Assembly (NCBI GenBank): GCA_034231615.1
Contig: CM067298.1
Coordinates: 5,022,299-5,086,298, forward strand
Source of the DNA: Meghimatium bilineatum
Lineage: Eukaryota; Mollusca; Gastropoda; Stylommatophora; Philomycidae
Direction: 5' to 3'
DNA length: 64,000 nucleotides
The translations under genes were made by a program, and so were the position numbers. This document shows positions 22,000 to 37,555 of this stretch, one piece after another (the first letter of the stretch is position 1; every line of letters begins with the position of its first letter). Below the pieces are notes generated by a model. That model saw only the letters and a program-made list of their open reading frames with translations. It was not told the DNA's origin and made no database searches.

Positions 22000-22600
22000 A
22001 CATGGCATAGTTTCATCCTTTAATGAGCACTTAAAATATCGCAATATCACAATTAATACATCCTCTGAATGTATCACTCTGTTTACAATCCCATCTTGTT
22101 GTTTATTAGCAAACTTTATACTTCCTATTTCTTCTTCTTCTGCATTTCTCAAATTCCTGCAGATTAGCAGGATGTAGTCTGGAGAATGGAATGGAATGTA
22201 TTGTGCCATGGTGGACAGCTTTGTGGGGATAACTGAACCTTTTATCCTGAGACATTCAACTGGTCAGTATGACCCTCTATGGGATGGGGTTGGAACTCGA
22301 TGGAACTCAACCCCTAAATCACTTAAAGCTGCCAACTACAACATTTCATGTTAGGGAACAATAATGCTTTCTTTGCTGTCCCATTGGCCAAATCACCACA
22401 TAGACAGCAAACCTTATTTCACTTTCAATATTTATAATAAATCTATATTTGTTTGTTTATTATGTCCAAGGTATTCCTAATAAGTAGCTATAGTATCTCT
22501 TTCGATAAAAGTAATTCTGGTTCATTATAGAATGATGTATCCACATTGTTCATGAAAAAAAACTATATGTTATTTAATGAAATGAACTTTCGCTAAAGGT
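22000..22600. other. No gene recognised
   Basis: AT-rich sequence with only short chance open frames. I see no repeats within it. Confidence 0.5.
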
Positions 22601-22611
22601 GCATAAACACA

Positions 22612-22730
22612 GCTTCCATCGATCTGTGTGCAACAGACTGATAGCCCCCCCCATCCTCCTCCCCTGGATCACAAAATGATCGGTAGCAGATGCTGTGTGT
22701 TATTTACCTCGACATCATGGAAGCTGTATG
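22612..22730. repeat. Short element with inverted ends (possible MITE)
   Basis: The ends are cacagcttccat on the left and atggaagctgta on the right, about 100 bp apart around a C-rich centre. The termini are short and no target duplication is clear. It is a weak candidate. 22731-23039 shows nothing else. Confidence 0.3.
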
Positions 22731-23149
22731 AAATCAAACCTAATATTAAAAAGTTGGAATGTATGGACACATCATTCAGTAATTAACCAGAATTCTCTTT
22801 CCACTGTTTCATTAAAAGGCATAACGTGCTACTGGGCATATGCTTGATCCAATCATATGTACTTTTTCTTTGCTGCTGGTGTATTATTGCACACAATAAA
22901 AGGAATATTAGCCTGACCCTAACAAAGCTATGTTTATCCAACTAAAATGTCCATGTTAAACACACATACACAAATGTATGTGTATTGGCTACTATTTTTA
23001 TGATGATTTTATCATTTGGCAATGAACAGGAACTACAAAGCCTAGTAGATCATGTCAATAAGTCAAGTAAAGAATATGGGCTAGATATAAACATGCAAAA
23101 AACAAACACCATGAAAATCAGCAAAAACTGAGCAGGAACTGCTCAACAT

Positions 23150-23275
23150 AAAAATACCTGAGACTAACTGGAATTGAACCAGTCCATTCAAGAGCACCAA
23201 ATCGCCTAGCAACTATTGCACACACGTTCTTCCATACTTGACTAACCGCATCTCCAAAAAAAGATGCAATTATGT
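23150..23275 (-). mobile_element. SINE family B, tRNA-like head
   Basis: In reverse complement it holds an A-box-like ggttagtcaagtatgg and a B-box-like ggttcaattccagttagtct. Similar heads occur at 27850, 36650, 45975 and 58200. It interrupts the LINE at 23040-24540, so it inserted later. Confidence 0.6.
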
Positions 23276-24124
23276 CAAGACATTCAAAGCGTGCACTCAA
23301 AGTCACCCGAACGGACCAATCGAGACAAGGACTAATACAACAACAACAAACATCCCATACAGGTATTTAAATATCCTCAGTAACAACAAACATATAACAT
23401 TTAATATCCGTATTAGTTATAATAGATGACACTGTACTTCTTTCAAATGATATAATGGGATTGAAACAACTAATCAAAAACAATAAAGAAATACAGTGAA
23501 TCACACAACTTATATTTAAACGCGCAAAAAACAACAATCATGTAAACAGATATAACAACAACCAAAAATCATAATAGAAAATACTGAGATAGAATGTGTG
23601 GATAAATTGTAATACTTAGGAGCAAACATCAACAGTACAGGAGACTGCATGGAAGAGATTGGCAATGGCATATTGTAAAATGGAAAAAACAGCAAAATAG
23701 CAATTAAACTGCTAATGCTAAGAACTTTTATTTTTCTGGTTGTGATACACAGCTGTGAAACATGAACCCTAAGTAAAACAGTGGCAAAGAAGATCAACGT
23801 CCTTGAGATGAAATGCTACAGAAAGATTCTTAGAATATCATGGAAGGAAAAAATAGATACTCATAAACACATTGAAGATTCCAGAGTGTTAGTTACTAAA
23901 CACAAAAGCAAAAAGAAAACTACACCTGTTTGATCACATAAAGAGGCACAACTGATTAGAAAGTCAAATAATGGAGAGCAGAGTACCTGGCAGGAGGAGA
24001 AAGGGTAGACCAAGAAAACGATGGACTGATAACATTAAAGATAACATGAATACATCGTTGAAAAATGCAAGCCGCATGACCCAAGACAGAGAATGCTCAG
24101 TGAGTTTGATAGGAAGACAACGAT

Positions 24125-24232
24125 CTGGAGAGAATACATCACATGACACTAGGGAAAACTCTGGAGGGAATACATCACATGACACTAGGGAAAACTCTGG
24201 AGAGAATACATCACATGACACTAGGGAAAAAT
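24125..24232. repeat. 36-bp tandem repeat, 3 copies, inside LINE remnant
   Basis: Three units of agaatacatcacatgacact plus flanks, 36 bp each. The period is divisible by three, so the frame stays open (NTSHDTREN repeated). It is a local duplication in dead LINE sequence rather than a real protein repeat. Confidence 0.85.
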
Positions 24233-24644
24233 GTGGAAAGAGAAGAAAATGAACATTGGTTCTAGCAACACTTCATATGACAAAAGAATTATTTAAGGAA
24301 ATAAAGATCAAACAAATAAAATATTTTGGACATATTAAAAGACATGACACCTTGTTGAAGACCTTACGTGAGGGTAAAGTTGAGGGGAGGCGAGGAAGTG
24401 TAGGTATAGATACAAGTGGGAAACATCATGATATGAACAGTCTAGCAGATTGCACACCAAGGCAAGAGATGGGATATTAGAAATCTATTGGAGCGAATCT
24501 TCTTTGCCAAGATGGCACTTAATGGTATTGATTATTTGTATTTCTATACATTGGATTGTTATGACCAGTATTATTTCACGGAAAATAGGCATTTGTGCCT
24601 TTAGAAGACTGAAAAATAAATTATGTTAAAAACTTTCTTTCACA

Positions 24645-24770
24645 TTTAGGACCCCCTTCACCCCCTTGTCAACAACTGTCAAGACTTTTGGGGAGTCCCT
24701 TCCCACCCCCATGCTTAATTATGTTAAAATGTTGTAAACCCCCACCCCACCTCTAATAATTGTGTTTTTA
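24645..24770 (+). repeat. C-rich dispersed repeat
   Basis: A C-rich block with ccccttgtcaacaactgtca and then tgcttaattatgttaaa. Related blocks occur at 25855-25920 on the same strand and, reversed, at 46550-46695. The family is unknown. Confidence 0.45.
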
Positions 24771-26660
24771 TTTTTTAAAATAGAAATAAAATGTAAGTTT
24801 TATTTCATATTTCATTTAAATGTTTGAAATTAACATAGTGTCAATTTATTTTTTCATAAATCTGCATTTTTAACAATTTATGGTACTGTCCTAAGAGAGA
24901 ACAACAAATATTAAATGGAACAAACTTTAGTGAAATGACGTTTACCCGTAACTAGGGTACAAAGGAACATAAAAACTTATACAAGGGGCAAAATCAGAAA
25001 TAATGCAGCAAGTTTTATTGGGACAAGTAGTCTTGCATAAGAACATGAGGAGCGTGTAATGCGTGTCTGTGGTTGTTGTCCTTGATGTCTACATAAATTC
25101 TGCATGATAACTTTCAAGATGCTATATAGATGTGACACGGTTTGTATAATTTTTCCATTCCATGCTACCCCACACTCGTGCAATGTGCAGAGCACCATTA
25201 TTTTTCTTGATCTTCTGTAACACGGTGATAGTAAAACGGCAATCATTTGTATTACGTATTCATTATTTCTGCACACTACACACAGAGAGAGCCCTCCACC
25301 CCAGTGTGTATCACGCAGAAGAATAGTATAGTACAGATATTATCAACAAGTAGTACTTTTTCTGCTTTGTAGATACACAGCTGATTCCTGGGGAGACTCA
25401 AACCGTCATGTTTGTGTTAGCAGCAGCCATGTTTGTTATTGTATGTAGCAACAAATACTAGTGAACTGTCATGCACAGTGACTATCTAAAAAGTGGGATT
25501 AAAAACCTGAACAGTGTATTGGTGTCTACTGGGAAAGAGCTAATTTATTTCCTTATTTAGCACCCAAAAAAATCCCCACTAAATGTTTTTATTTTTAATT
25601 TTAAAACTTTTTATGGCCCCTCAATATGAGCATGTGAGATTAAAATGTCAGCATTAGTAATAATTACTAGAAAATGTAACTCCAAATGACCTATTTTTAA
25701 AAAAAGTAAAAACTAAATTTTTAATAAGGGTGTTATGGGGTGTTTTTTTGGGTTAAAACTTTGTAGGCCTCTTATTAATATGGGAAAGTACTAGTTCACA
25801 CCTATTATTGGGTATATAATTGGGTATATAAAACAGCATTATTGACTTCAGTTTTTGTAAACCCACTCCCCTTGTCAACTGTCAAACTTTTCAGATCCCA
25901 TTCTCCCACCCCTAACCCTTTTCTAAGTGTTGGTGTAATTTATGGACGGTCAGTTACAGATGCTTCTGAATTGTTTGACAGAGTTTTATGTCCATAGTGT
26001 TTGTTATGTTCATCGTGTTTATTATGTTCATGTCGTTTGTGAATTGTTTGACAGAAGTTTATGTCCAAAGTTTATTTGAATTGCTGTAATTGTATTTGTC
26101 TCCAAGTTATTTTTGGATTTTATACTTGCACATTTGTATATGTAAATGTTTTGTGATTGGTTACTAATGCAGCACTCCATAAACTCATGGCCTTTGACTA
26201 ATGAGAGTTTAGTAAATTATATTGCTCTATGAGTGTTTATGAACTGTATCTTGCCATTGTAAGATATTCTATTGAAGCCCATACATTCTGGGTTTCACTG
26301 GTTATTACTCCCTCCATTTGAAAAATAAAACATGACAGATAGCACTTGAACATAAGCAACAAATATGATTAACTCCCATCCACCATCTTGTATCTTATTG
26401 AAAAAGCGACAGGGGGGAGTAAAGATTTTTATAAAACAATTGTTCACTCAAAAGATGGAAGAGCTTTCAGAAGGGAAGGATGTAAAAGTAATTTTTTTGG
26501 AAGGCCCTGAAGATCACACAATGAACACCTGACTGGGACTCTGAGTCTACATTCACTGGTATGGCTGCTGGAACAGAGGGCGAAGCGCTTATGAGAAGGC
26601 CCTGCATGCTGTGAAGCTAGTTTATAATCAAGGTCTATGATATAATATACCTTGAGTTCA
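24771..26660. other. No gene recognised; one more C-rich repeat block
   Basis: AT-rich sequence with scattered short open frames and no splice-supported coding region. The only repeat seen is a C-rich block at 25855-25920 (cactccccttgtcaactgtc) related to 24645-24770. Confidence 0.5.
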
Positions 26661-26663
26661 CAT

Positions 26664-26936
26664 AAAAAAAGTAAAGTAACTCATAGCATTTATTAATGCC
26701 GTAGGGGTGTGAGATGTTAGCAATCTTACATTTCAGAGGCTCTGCAAATGAGGGCGGTAGCCATCTCCTCTCCCTCACAGTCTTTACCTCCCAGATTAAT
26801 CCGGTACCCATTTAAGGTTGGGTCGATAGGGAAGCCGTTCCGATCTGAACAAATATTTCCACCTCAACTGGGAAATGAGCCCAGGACCACTCATATGCGG
26901 AGCCAGTGCGCTAACCACTGCGCTAACATGGCTCCT
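26664..26936 (-). mobile_element. SINE family A, full-length copy
   Basis: In reverse complement the 5' head reads agccatgttagcgcagtggt, then tagcgcactggc (A box), and later gtcctgggctcatttcccag (B box, one base off). The body with gtaaagactgtgagggagag and the 3' end match the plus-strand copy at 57826-58087 over the whole length. This is a classic tRNA-derived SINE. Confidence 0.85.
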
Positions 26937-27774
26937 AAAATCCTTATTCTTTATATACATTCACACACATTCACCTAAATCCACACTCATGTCTATGACA
27001 TAATATACCTTGAGATCACATACATTCACCTACACCCACACATGTATATGATATAATATTGGCCTATGTCTAACTGGTTACTGTTATCACACATCTTATA
27101 ATTTGTATAGTTAGACCCATTCACGCAAGCATGTAATTATAACCTTAACAACTTTGAAAATTCTAGATGGATCCATATCCATATGTTCATATTTCCATAC
27201 ATTCTCTCATTACAACAATATATTTTTCTATGGTGATTCTTATGACAAACTGGGTGTGAACTTGATAAAACCAAGTAAGTTGATGTGGTGATGGTATGCT
27301 ATCTGCAATACGACTCCATGTCTATAATATTTTTTCAGGTAAAAGTGTAGGAGAGAAAATCATGAATTAACAACATCAAGACATGAATATTATGTCAGTT
27401 CTACACATAGGCACTTAGTCCATGGTTTTACCACATCTATATATCTTATAGATTTCGCTTGAGGTCCTGGGTTCAATTCATGGTTGGGACAGGATTTTTT
27501 CTTTCGAAGTTACCTTTCATCAAAATCCTCCCAGTACATGTCGCAGCTTCTGCTATGGCAAAGTGGCCTTTATTTTCACAGCCAATAGAAAACCTTCTGC
27601 ACTCTTTCAAAGGAAAACATGCAGTAATGAAAGTTATCTTTGGCCATTTGGGTCCTATTGGTCAAATATTTACTAGTCAACATCAAAACTGTACCAGTAA
27701 TGAAAAATGTTTATCATAACTAATTTTTTATAATTACTGTCTATATGTATGGTAATTAAAAAACCATATTTATA
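26937..27774. other. No gene recognised
   Basis: It contains a second copy of the motif ataatataccttgag (26642 and 26999) flanking the SINE, which hints at an older local duplication. The open frame at 27459-27719 has no recognisable product. Confidence 0.45.
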
Positions 27775-28003
27775 TATGATGTAACAGCTGTTGTAGATTG
27801 AATTATTGATTTTTACCAATACAACTTTAACTGGAAGCATATAAAAATTCTTGAGACTAACGAGAATTGAATCAAGTCCGTTCTATCTGCACAGAATCAT
27901 CTTGCAACTTGAGTAAACAGGGTTTTCTGTACTTAACCAACCGCATCCTCTTTAATTCCTAGTATTAAGTCAGTTTTGTGTATAAATATCTTATCTATTT
28001 CAA
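27775..28003 (+). repeat. Interspersed repeat E, left half, split by a LINE
   Basis: The stretch gatgtaacagctgttgtaga and attgaattattgatttttac matches 59003-59045. The part agtcagttttgtgtataaat matches 59090-59110. A SINE-B copy (27850-27955) lies inside. The right half resumes at 31830 after the LINE and its tail array. Confidence 0.7.
27850..27955 (-). mobile_element. SINE family B, tRNA-like head
   Basis: Reverse complement contains gcggttggttaagtacagaa (A-box region) and cttgattcaattctcgttag (B-box region). Its position inside repeat E and its absence from the 59-kb copy of E show that it is an insertion. Confidence 0.6.
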
Positions 28004-28245
28004 GATAACACTTATTTCTTTCAAGATAACACGATACCTTCCGGGCCACAATTTTTTCCAAAAGCTTGCCAATCGTATTCTGCATAGTTATTATTCTGTA
28101 GCCATGTATCCTGGTGTGGTCCTTCCCAGGTTTGGGTAGTGGAACTAAATAGCTGTGCAACCAGTCTTCTTTCACTGTGGCCTTTAGAAGGCTATTATTG
28201 AACATGTCCGCCAACTCTCCCAACTCCTCATCCGTTCTTCTTGGT
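28004..28245 (-). pseudogene. LINE L-C, inverted 5' segment of the RT ORF
   Basis: The minus strand reads ELGELADMFNNSLLKATVKE, then WLHSYLVPLPKPGKDHTRIH and GYRIITMQNTIGKLLEKIVA. This is the N-terminal RT region (domains 0-1) of an I-like LINE. The plus-strand piece that starts at about 28250 (LVGGYRPGKKIWQNAAIFAQ) continues this protein almost without a gap. The two pieces therefore belong to one element whose 5' end was inverted during insertion, as twin priming produces. Confidence 0.82.
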
Positions 28246-31826
<3,581 letters not shown>

Positions 31827-32045
31827 TAAACTAATCTCTGCTTAAATTTCGATATCAATATTGCATTTTTCCTTCACAAAAATGTCTTTTTTAGAAATGC
31901 CCAGAACATGTGTCAACATTGCAAATAATTTCCATTACATATGTAGCGAAGTGAGTTTTCTATCGTAAAGACAAGATGAATATGTCTAAAGTGTTTAAGA
32001 AAGCGTACAATTTATATGTTGGCTGCAGGATAAGAAATCAAATCT
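31827..32045 (+). repeat. Interspersed repeat E, right half
   Basis: It matches 59111-59328 closely: tctgcttaaatttcgatatc, aaaaatgtcttttttagaaa and gaaagcgtacaatttatatg have direct counterparts. It resumes exactly where the CTAA array ends. The sequence tatct on the left and atctc on the right of the insertion may be a short target duplication. Confidence 0.78.
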
Positions 32046-32129
32046 TTCCTTATCACAACACTTTTGCATGGTGCCTCCAATAGGGAAAAGAATATCAAAG
32101 AAGAAAAAATGGATTCTGCAATATCCGGT

Positions 32130-32570
32130 ACAGCATGACGATGCCCTACCAGTTCACAAATTGGCAGAATCATTTTCAGCTGTTTTCACCCATCTTGTAT
32201 ATGGTCTCCTTGTTCCTTCCATCCCAATTCTCTGGTGTTGTATGCACGAATGTCTGGTTCCGTTGCTTTCGTTCTCATGAAGTGACCAAATGTGTCATGA
32301 TGTTTGCTATCTCTCATGATGTGACACAATGGGAGAGAGTTGCGGAGAAGCATGATCGCTTACGTCACTCGGCATGGCACTTGATTTGATTCATTGATAT
32401 CTTCATTTCGCCATTTGTCTCTTCTCATCATTTATAGTAGCTTTCTTCAAACATCTTATTTCATACACTGTGATATTTTCCCTGGTGTCTTTTCAAGGAC
32501 CATGTTTGACATTTGTAACACAGAGTTAGTATAAGAACACTGTTCAACAACGTGCTTAAACAAAATCAAG
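32130..32570 (-). pseudogene. LINE family L-B, C-terminal fragment
   Basis: Reverse complement reads ILTLCYKCQTWSLKRHQGKY with later broken frames. It aligns with LCYQCQTWTL copies at 36240 (+) and 57380 (-). Confidence 0.55.
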
Positions 32571-33875
32571 AAATGAACGGGACGCGAATTCTACGCATTC
32601 TTCCCACTTGAAGATGGAAGAGGGAAACGTAGATCTATAGGGACTATGCCATAATACATCCTCTGCAGCATTCACAACCCTAGAAGGCTGTGGGATCTAT
32701 GCTACTATTGATCACTGCTATTCTCTTTCTAATATCCAGTTTACATCTTTCATCATCTGTAATTTTATGTCCAAACTATTAATCACTCATTTGTTCAAGT
32801 GATAATACGATCAAGGGGAAGCTACTGTACAGAAATACTGCTTTATTGGGGTTTACTTCCCTTTTTCGAAGAGACCAATTAGTTTTAATTTTCTAAAGAA
32901 AAATTTACTTTGCGCTGTGTCTGTCTGCTCACAAAATTCAGTAATTTATTAACAGATATAACGCTTTATTTTCATCAATTGTTTCAATCAATTGTTGATT
33001 TTAATTTGGGTTTCTTTCTAGATTTAATTCTTAGCCTGACTGCACAAAGGCAAAGCAATATTCACATTTCTTATGAATCACGAAACAATGCAATATCTAC
33101 AGTTGAGGTAATATACTTTCGAAGTCATGGTGACAGGACTACCTTAACCAAGCTCCAATATCTCTGATGCTCAAAATGTTATGATGTAATCGAACTGGAC
33201 TCATATCCGCGGTTGAAAAAAAGCATACCGTGCCACAATGGTACAATATAAATGACCACTGATAAATTGTCTAACGATCATCATTACCACGCCACAGATC
33301 GATAAGTGCTCCAATTCCTCCTCAGTTTATTCCTCATCATAGGGCAACTGACAACGCCTATTATGTCTTGGTTTAACAGTAAATTAATCAGTAAAACATC
33401 GTGCAAAAATATACTCCGGCGATATCAACAAAAGCGTACCTCGACAAATACATGTTACAATATCTGAATAGCAAATAAGTACAAACGTAGGTCACTAATA
33501 TTTAACTAATTACCTTCGCAGGTCGGGGTTCCAGCACTTGCCGCTATATGGGGGCCTAAGAGGCATTTTATATTGACTCACTAGTGCGTCGATGTTACGT
33601 AGAACACGGTTGAGCTGTACGATGACGTAGTCGATGTCAATGATTTTCATTGACAAGCTTTGCTATCAAGCGCGCTTTCAATAAGATCAGGTGCTTATAC
33701 TGTCTATGAAGTCAGAGGACGATAACAACAATAGGTAGTAGGTATGTATGCCCTATTATGAATGTTGATTATCCTCTTTGTACACCGCACATGTACATAG
33801 GTGCTCAGATATCTGCTTCAGTAAACAGCAACATTGGTTAACTCTTTGTCTCCTTAGAGTTTTACTCAATATCTA
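32571..33875. other. No gene recognised
   Basis: Mostly unique sequence. A small hairpin, gtcaatgattttcattgac, lies at 33636-33654. No coding region is supported. Confidence 0.5.
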
Positions 33876-34330
33876 TTGTCTTTTCTCAGCTTTTGTTGTA
33901 AGGCACCGCAGAATTGAATGGCGACCTTTTTTCGGGATATAGCCTTTTGGTCACCTGATATGCAGTAATATTGCAGTCTCAGAATATTTTGGTAACCTTT
34001 GATCCACATTCTTCTTGGTCTTCCTCTGTATCTTGCTGTTTCCATTTATATGTCGTATTCTCTTGCCTCTTGGCAATAAGGGTTCATTTTCATTAAGTGG
34101 TCGCACCATTTCAATCTCTGTTTTACAATATATTTGACCACTGATATTGTTCCAACAGTTCTTGTAATCTCTTCATTCCTCACATGATCTCTTCTTGTTG
34201 TGTTTTCTATTTTCCTTAGACATCTCATTTCACACGTAGTAAGCTCGATCTCTTGTCTCTTTGTTAGTGTCCATGTCTGATATTGATAACACAATGTTGG
34301 TATGAAGATTTAATTTATAATTTGCCTTTT
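33876..34330 (-). pseudogene. LINE family L-B, C-terminal fragment
   Basis: The minus frame reads MCYQYQTWTLTKRQEIELTT, then CEMRCLRKIENTTRRDHVRN and KQRLKWCDHLMKMNPYCQEA. This is the RT thumb and C-terminal region of family L-B. There is no catalytic RT domain. Confidence 0.75.
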
Positions 34331-35079
34331 GGTTTCCATCACGGGTTTTTATTACGCTGCTGTGTTTAGAAATAATTATGCAAATTTATATTTTAACAGC
34401 ATATCGAAAGAACGTGTCTGTTTAAAGATAAAAACGTAATAGCTCAAAGCCAGTCGGTAGATATGGAGAGTTAACAGAAGCAAAATATGCTCCCCTCCCC
34501 CGTATGAAAACAGAATGTGATGCGTTGCAGTTAACACCACAAAACAAGTAGAAGAGATATAAATGTCTGCACGACTTTAATGGTTACCATTCAAAAAATT
34601 CTAAAAACCCAGGAAACCACCACCTCCTTCCTAATAAAAGCCATATCTATATGCGGTTATATTTATAGAAAATCGATATCTATCCCTTATCTACTTTAGC
34701 TATAACGTGATCTATTTTATATATGAAACCCAAACTGCTGTCAAATTCAATTCCTAGATAGATCATGGGTGATGTATATATAATCTCATCTCGCCCGAAT
34801 GTGATTTCAGGCGTCTACGTATTGGCAACGTTGTATTTTATGAGAAATATGTAACCATGACATTTGTTAACTTTATCCTGGCACCTGAATCATGGTACTG
34901 CACGGTGTGTGGTCTTGACGTCTGTAATCATCTTCACAAATTTGTAAGACATCGGCAGGTAAAACATTCTTTATAAGACAAAGGCCTAATCCTGGTCAGG
35001 ACGGAAACCATGGTGCCATGGCAGGCGCCTGAGTCAGAGTTTGTACAGGGTGATAAAATACCGAGTTTTTGCTTTGATT
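34331..35079. other. No gene recognised
   Basis: Unique AT-rich sequence without supported coding exons or repeats. Confidence 0.5.
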
Positions 35080-35441
35080 CATTTCTACCTGCGTCTCATT
35101 CGTCCGTGAGTCGCATTCCTACCTGTGTCTCATTCCTACCTGACTCTCATTTCTACCTGTGTCTCATGATGTGTGTCATATTTATACCTGTGTCTCATTC
35201 CTACCTGTGTCTCATTCCTACGTATGTCTCATGTGTGTATCATGCCTACGTGTGTCTCATACCTACATGTGTCTCATTCCTACCTGTATTTCCTTCATTC
35301 CTACCTGTGTCTCATGCCTACCTGTGTCTCAGTCTTACCTGTGTTTCCTTCATTCTTACCTGTGTCTCAGTCCTACCTGTGTCTCATTCCTACTTGTGCC
35401 TCATTTTTATCTGTGTCTCATTCATACATGTGTCTCATGTA
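35080..35441. repeat. 17-bp tandem repeat, about 20 copies
   Basis: The unit is cattcctacctgtgtct with frequent changes. All three plus frames stay partly open, which gives long Cys/Ser-rich chance frames. Confidence 0.92.
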
Positions 35442-35522
35442 GGGCTTCTACTGTAATCTAGAATCTAAGGCGTGTCTTCATTAAGCTTATATCGATAGTA
35501 CGAAACGCTGAAGGAATTGTTA

Positions 35523-35806
35523 ACTACAAAATCTCTTATATTCTGCACATATGTATATATCATTAAACTACAAAATCTCTTATATTCTGCACATATATAT
35601 ATATATCATTAAACTACAAAATCTCTTATATTCTGCACATATATATATATCATTAAACTACAAAATCTCTTATATTCTGCATATATATATATATCGATTA
35701 AACTACAAAATCTCTTATATTCTGCATATATATATATATCGATTAAACTACAAAATCTCTTATATTCTGCACATATATATATATCATTAAACTACAAAAT
35801 ATCATG
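35523..35806. repeat. 44-bp tandem repeat, about 6 copies, AT-rich
   Basis: The unit contains actacaaaatctcttatatt plus ctgca and a variable (AT)n stretch. The AT run differs in length between copies. Confidence 0.93.
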
Positions 35807-36221
35807 AAATATGAGGCTTGAGATATCATTAACTGCTGCCTCCAGACAATATTTAATATGTACAAGCTATATCTTTGTTAGAGTGACTATAACGTATTAT
35901 AATTAACTTTTCGTCTATTCTGTCTTCGTACTTAGTAAAACACAAGGTTGATCTCAAGTTTGCTAATAACCCACAGGCTATCAGAGAATAGGGCACGAGT
36001 ATGACAAATACAAATAATAACAGTATACAGAACGTTTCAACATTAAAATATTTTATTTAAAAACATAACAACCAGTAGCCTCACGTTAAAAACAGGATGC
36101 ACGTTACGTCACTATCGCACAAGAATATATTAAGAATATATTTCAGCAGTATCACTTATCTTGCGTACAATATTTTCATCGGATTATGTCCATCCCCCCC
36201 CCCCCCTCAAATAACGTCTTA
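35807..36221. other. No gene recognised; poly-C run
   Basis: AT-rich sequence with a run of 13 C at 36194-36206. Nothing else is seen. Confidence 0.5.
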
Positions 36222-36592
36222 CCAACATTGTGTTATCAGTGTCAAACTTGGACATTGGATTCTAGAACAATACATAAGATTAACACCACTGAAATGAATC
36301 AAGTCAACAATAGGGATCAAGTCAAAAATAGAATACATACAGAAACAACAAGTTAAATGGTACGACCACATAACCAGACAGAAAGAGCAAAGTATTATCC
36401 AAAAAACACTTAACAAACGATCGAAAACAGTCGACCTATTGTACGCCCTCGTAAAAGGTGGATAGATAGTGTATTAGAGACACTCGGAAATATAACAGCA
36501 GAAGAGGCAAATAGAAGGGCAAAAGACCGTACACTCACTCTCCCCTCAACACCGAAAGGTACATGAGGACAGAAAGAAGAAGAAGAAGAATT
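36222..36592 (+). pseudogene. LINE family L-B, C-terminal fragment with GAA tail
   Basis: Frames read IPTLCYQCQTWTL-like sequence at 36225-36255, then RPIVRPRKRWIDSVLETLGN and ITAEEANRRAKDRTLTLPST. The last two are nearly identical to the minus-strand copy at 57017-57412. It ends with aggacagaaagaagaagaag, the family 3' tail. Confidence 0.8.
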
Positions 36593-36640
36593 AATAACGT
36601 GTTCACTGTACAATGAAGAAAGCACACGTAGGCTCATATT

Positions 36641-36790
36641 TCTTACACTTACAGATGACGGGAATTGAACCAGGTCCGTTCTAGCCGAATCGAATGGTTT
36701 TGCAATACAAGTAGACAGGTTTTCCGTACTTGCCCAACCACATGGAATTTAATTCCTGATTCAATTCCCGTCAGCTGTAAGAATTATTTT
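36641..36790 (-). mobile_element. SINE family B copy with inverted flanking arms
   Basis: Reverse complement holds gttgggcaagtacggaaaac (A box) and ggttcaattcccgtcat (B box). The B-box side (36649-36674, cttacagatgacgggaattg) is repeated in reverse at 36755-36782 with two mismatches in 27. The unit can therefore fold back on itself. Confidence 0.6.
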
Positions 36791-37194
36791 CATCTATCCT
36801 CATGCTTCCCACTTAAAAATGTACTTGTACGATATTATTTGAAGCAACGTTGCTCTGTCTCTATGTTAGTTATGTTTACAAGAAGGCCTTTAGGTCCTTG
36901 TAGTATGAATATGAATGTTCTATGTTTGTGTTTCTGAGGATAATTAAATACGTGTACGGGATGTTCTTTAATGGTGTAATAGAGCAGAGATTCGAGAGAT
37001 CCGTTCTGTTGATCTCGTTATGTGCATAGTTTATGTCGTTTCTGTGTTAATTCGCATGCTGTATTTATTGCATATTCTTGATAGTGAGTTGATGTGAGTT
37101 TGTAGTTTCCACGTCATATGATACTTTGATCTCAACGAAAATCAGTCCATCGAGTTCGTTGTTAAGTTGCTTCTTCAGATCACATCCACAAATA
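36791..37194. other. No gene recognised
   Basis: Unique sequence with no supported feature. Confidence 0.5.
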
Positions 37195-37196
37195 TA

Positions 37197-37362
37197 CAGT
37201 CAAATCCCGTTATAAAAACTTCGTCCGTACCGATGAAATATGTATGTAATAACAGAAATTCGCTATATCCAAGCAATATAGAATAAATATAATTGGAGAT
37301 TTTGAAAAGTCGTTAAATAGGAAAATGTCATAAAACGGATTTGCTATAGAGGGATTCCACTG
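37197..37362. mobile_element. Tc1/mariner-pogo-like MITE
   Basis: The left end is CAGTCAAATCCCGTTATAA. The right end in reverse complement is CAGTGGAATCCCTCTATAG. Both are flanked by TA, the target duplication of this superfamily. At 166 bp it has no transposase. CAGTN(N)AA..CC..TATA ends are typical of pogo/Tigger-related elements. Confidence 0.72.
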
Positions 37363-37385
37363 TACTGATCTGTTTCTACACTGTT

Positions 37386-37394
37386 TATATATAT

Positions 37395-37467
<73 letters not shown>

Positions 37468-37555
37468 ACCAACCATTATATATATATTTATCTATTATCA
37501 TATCATATATTATCATATCATATATTATCATATCATATATTATCATATCATAAAT
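37386..37555. repeat. (AT)n microsatellite and TATCATA repeats
   Basis: (AT)n from about 37386 to 37465, then four copies of a 16-bp tatcatatcatatatta-type unit. 37556-38037 shows no supported feature. Confidence 0.9.

Larger units (their letters stand above)
23040..24540 (+). pseudogene. LINE reverse transcriptase remnant, rearranged
   Basis: Frames in order are LVDHVNKSSKEYGLDINMQK (RT, after the YADD block), then a SINE-B insertion, YLGANINSTGDCMEEIGNG, LKLLMLRTFIFLV-type thumb, KKINVLEMKCYRKILRISWK, and GRRRKGRPRKRWTDNIKDN at 23983-24039. A second C-terminal piece, KQIKYFGHIKRHDTLLKTLR and GKVEGRRGS, follows at 24310-24390. Stops separate most blocks. The doubled C-terminal region implies two copies or a local duplication. 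Confidence 0.75.

Noticed and set aside
26880-26936. Functional tRNA genes (also 57826, 23150, 36650 and 58200)
   Set aside because: A and B boxes are present, but each unit is followed by a repeated non-tRNA body or lacks a closing acceptor stem, and copies are dispersed. They fit SINEs.
33636-33654. Hairpin gtcaatgattttcattgac as a regulatory element
   Set aside because: A 7-bp stem in AT-rich DNA is expected by chance at this window size, and no gene is nearby.
35010-35461. Cys/Ser-rich secreted protein
   Set aside because: The 17-bp repeat leaves all three plus frames partly open. The Cys pattern is set by the repeat unit.
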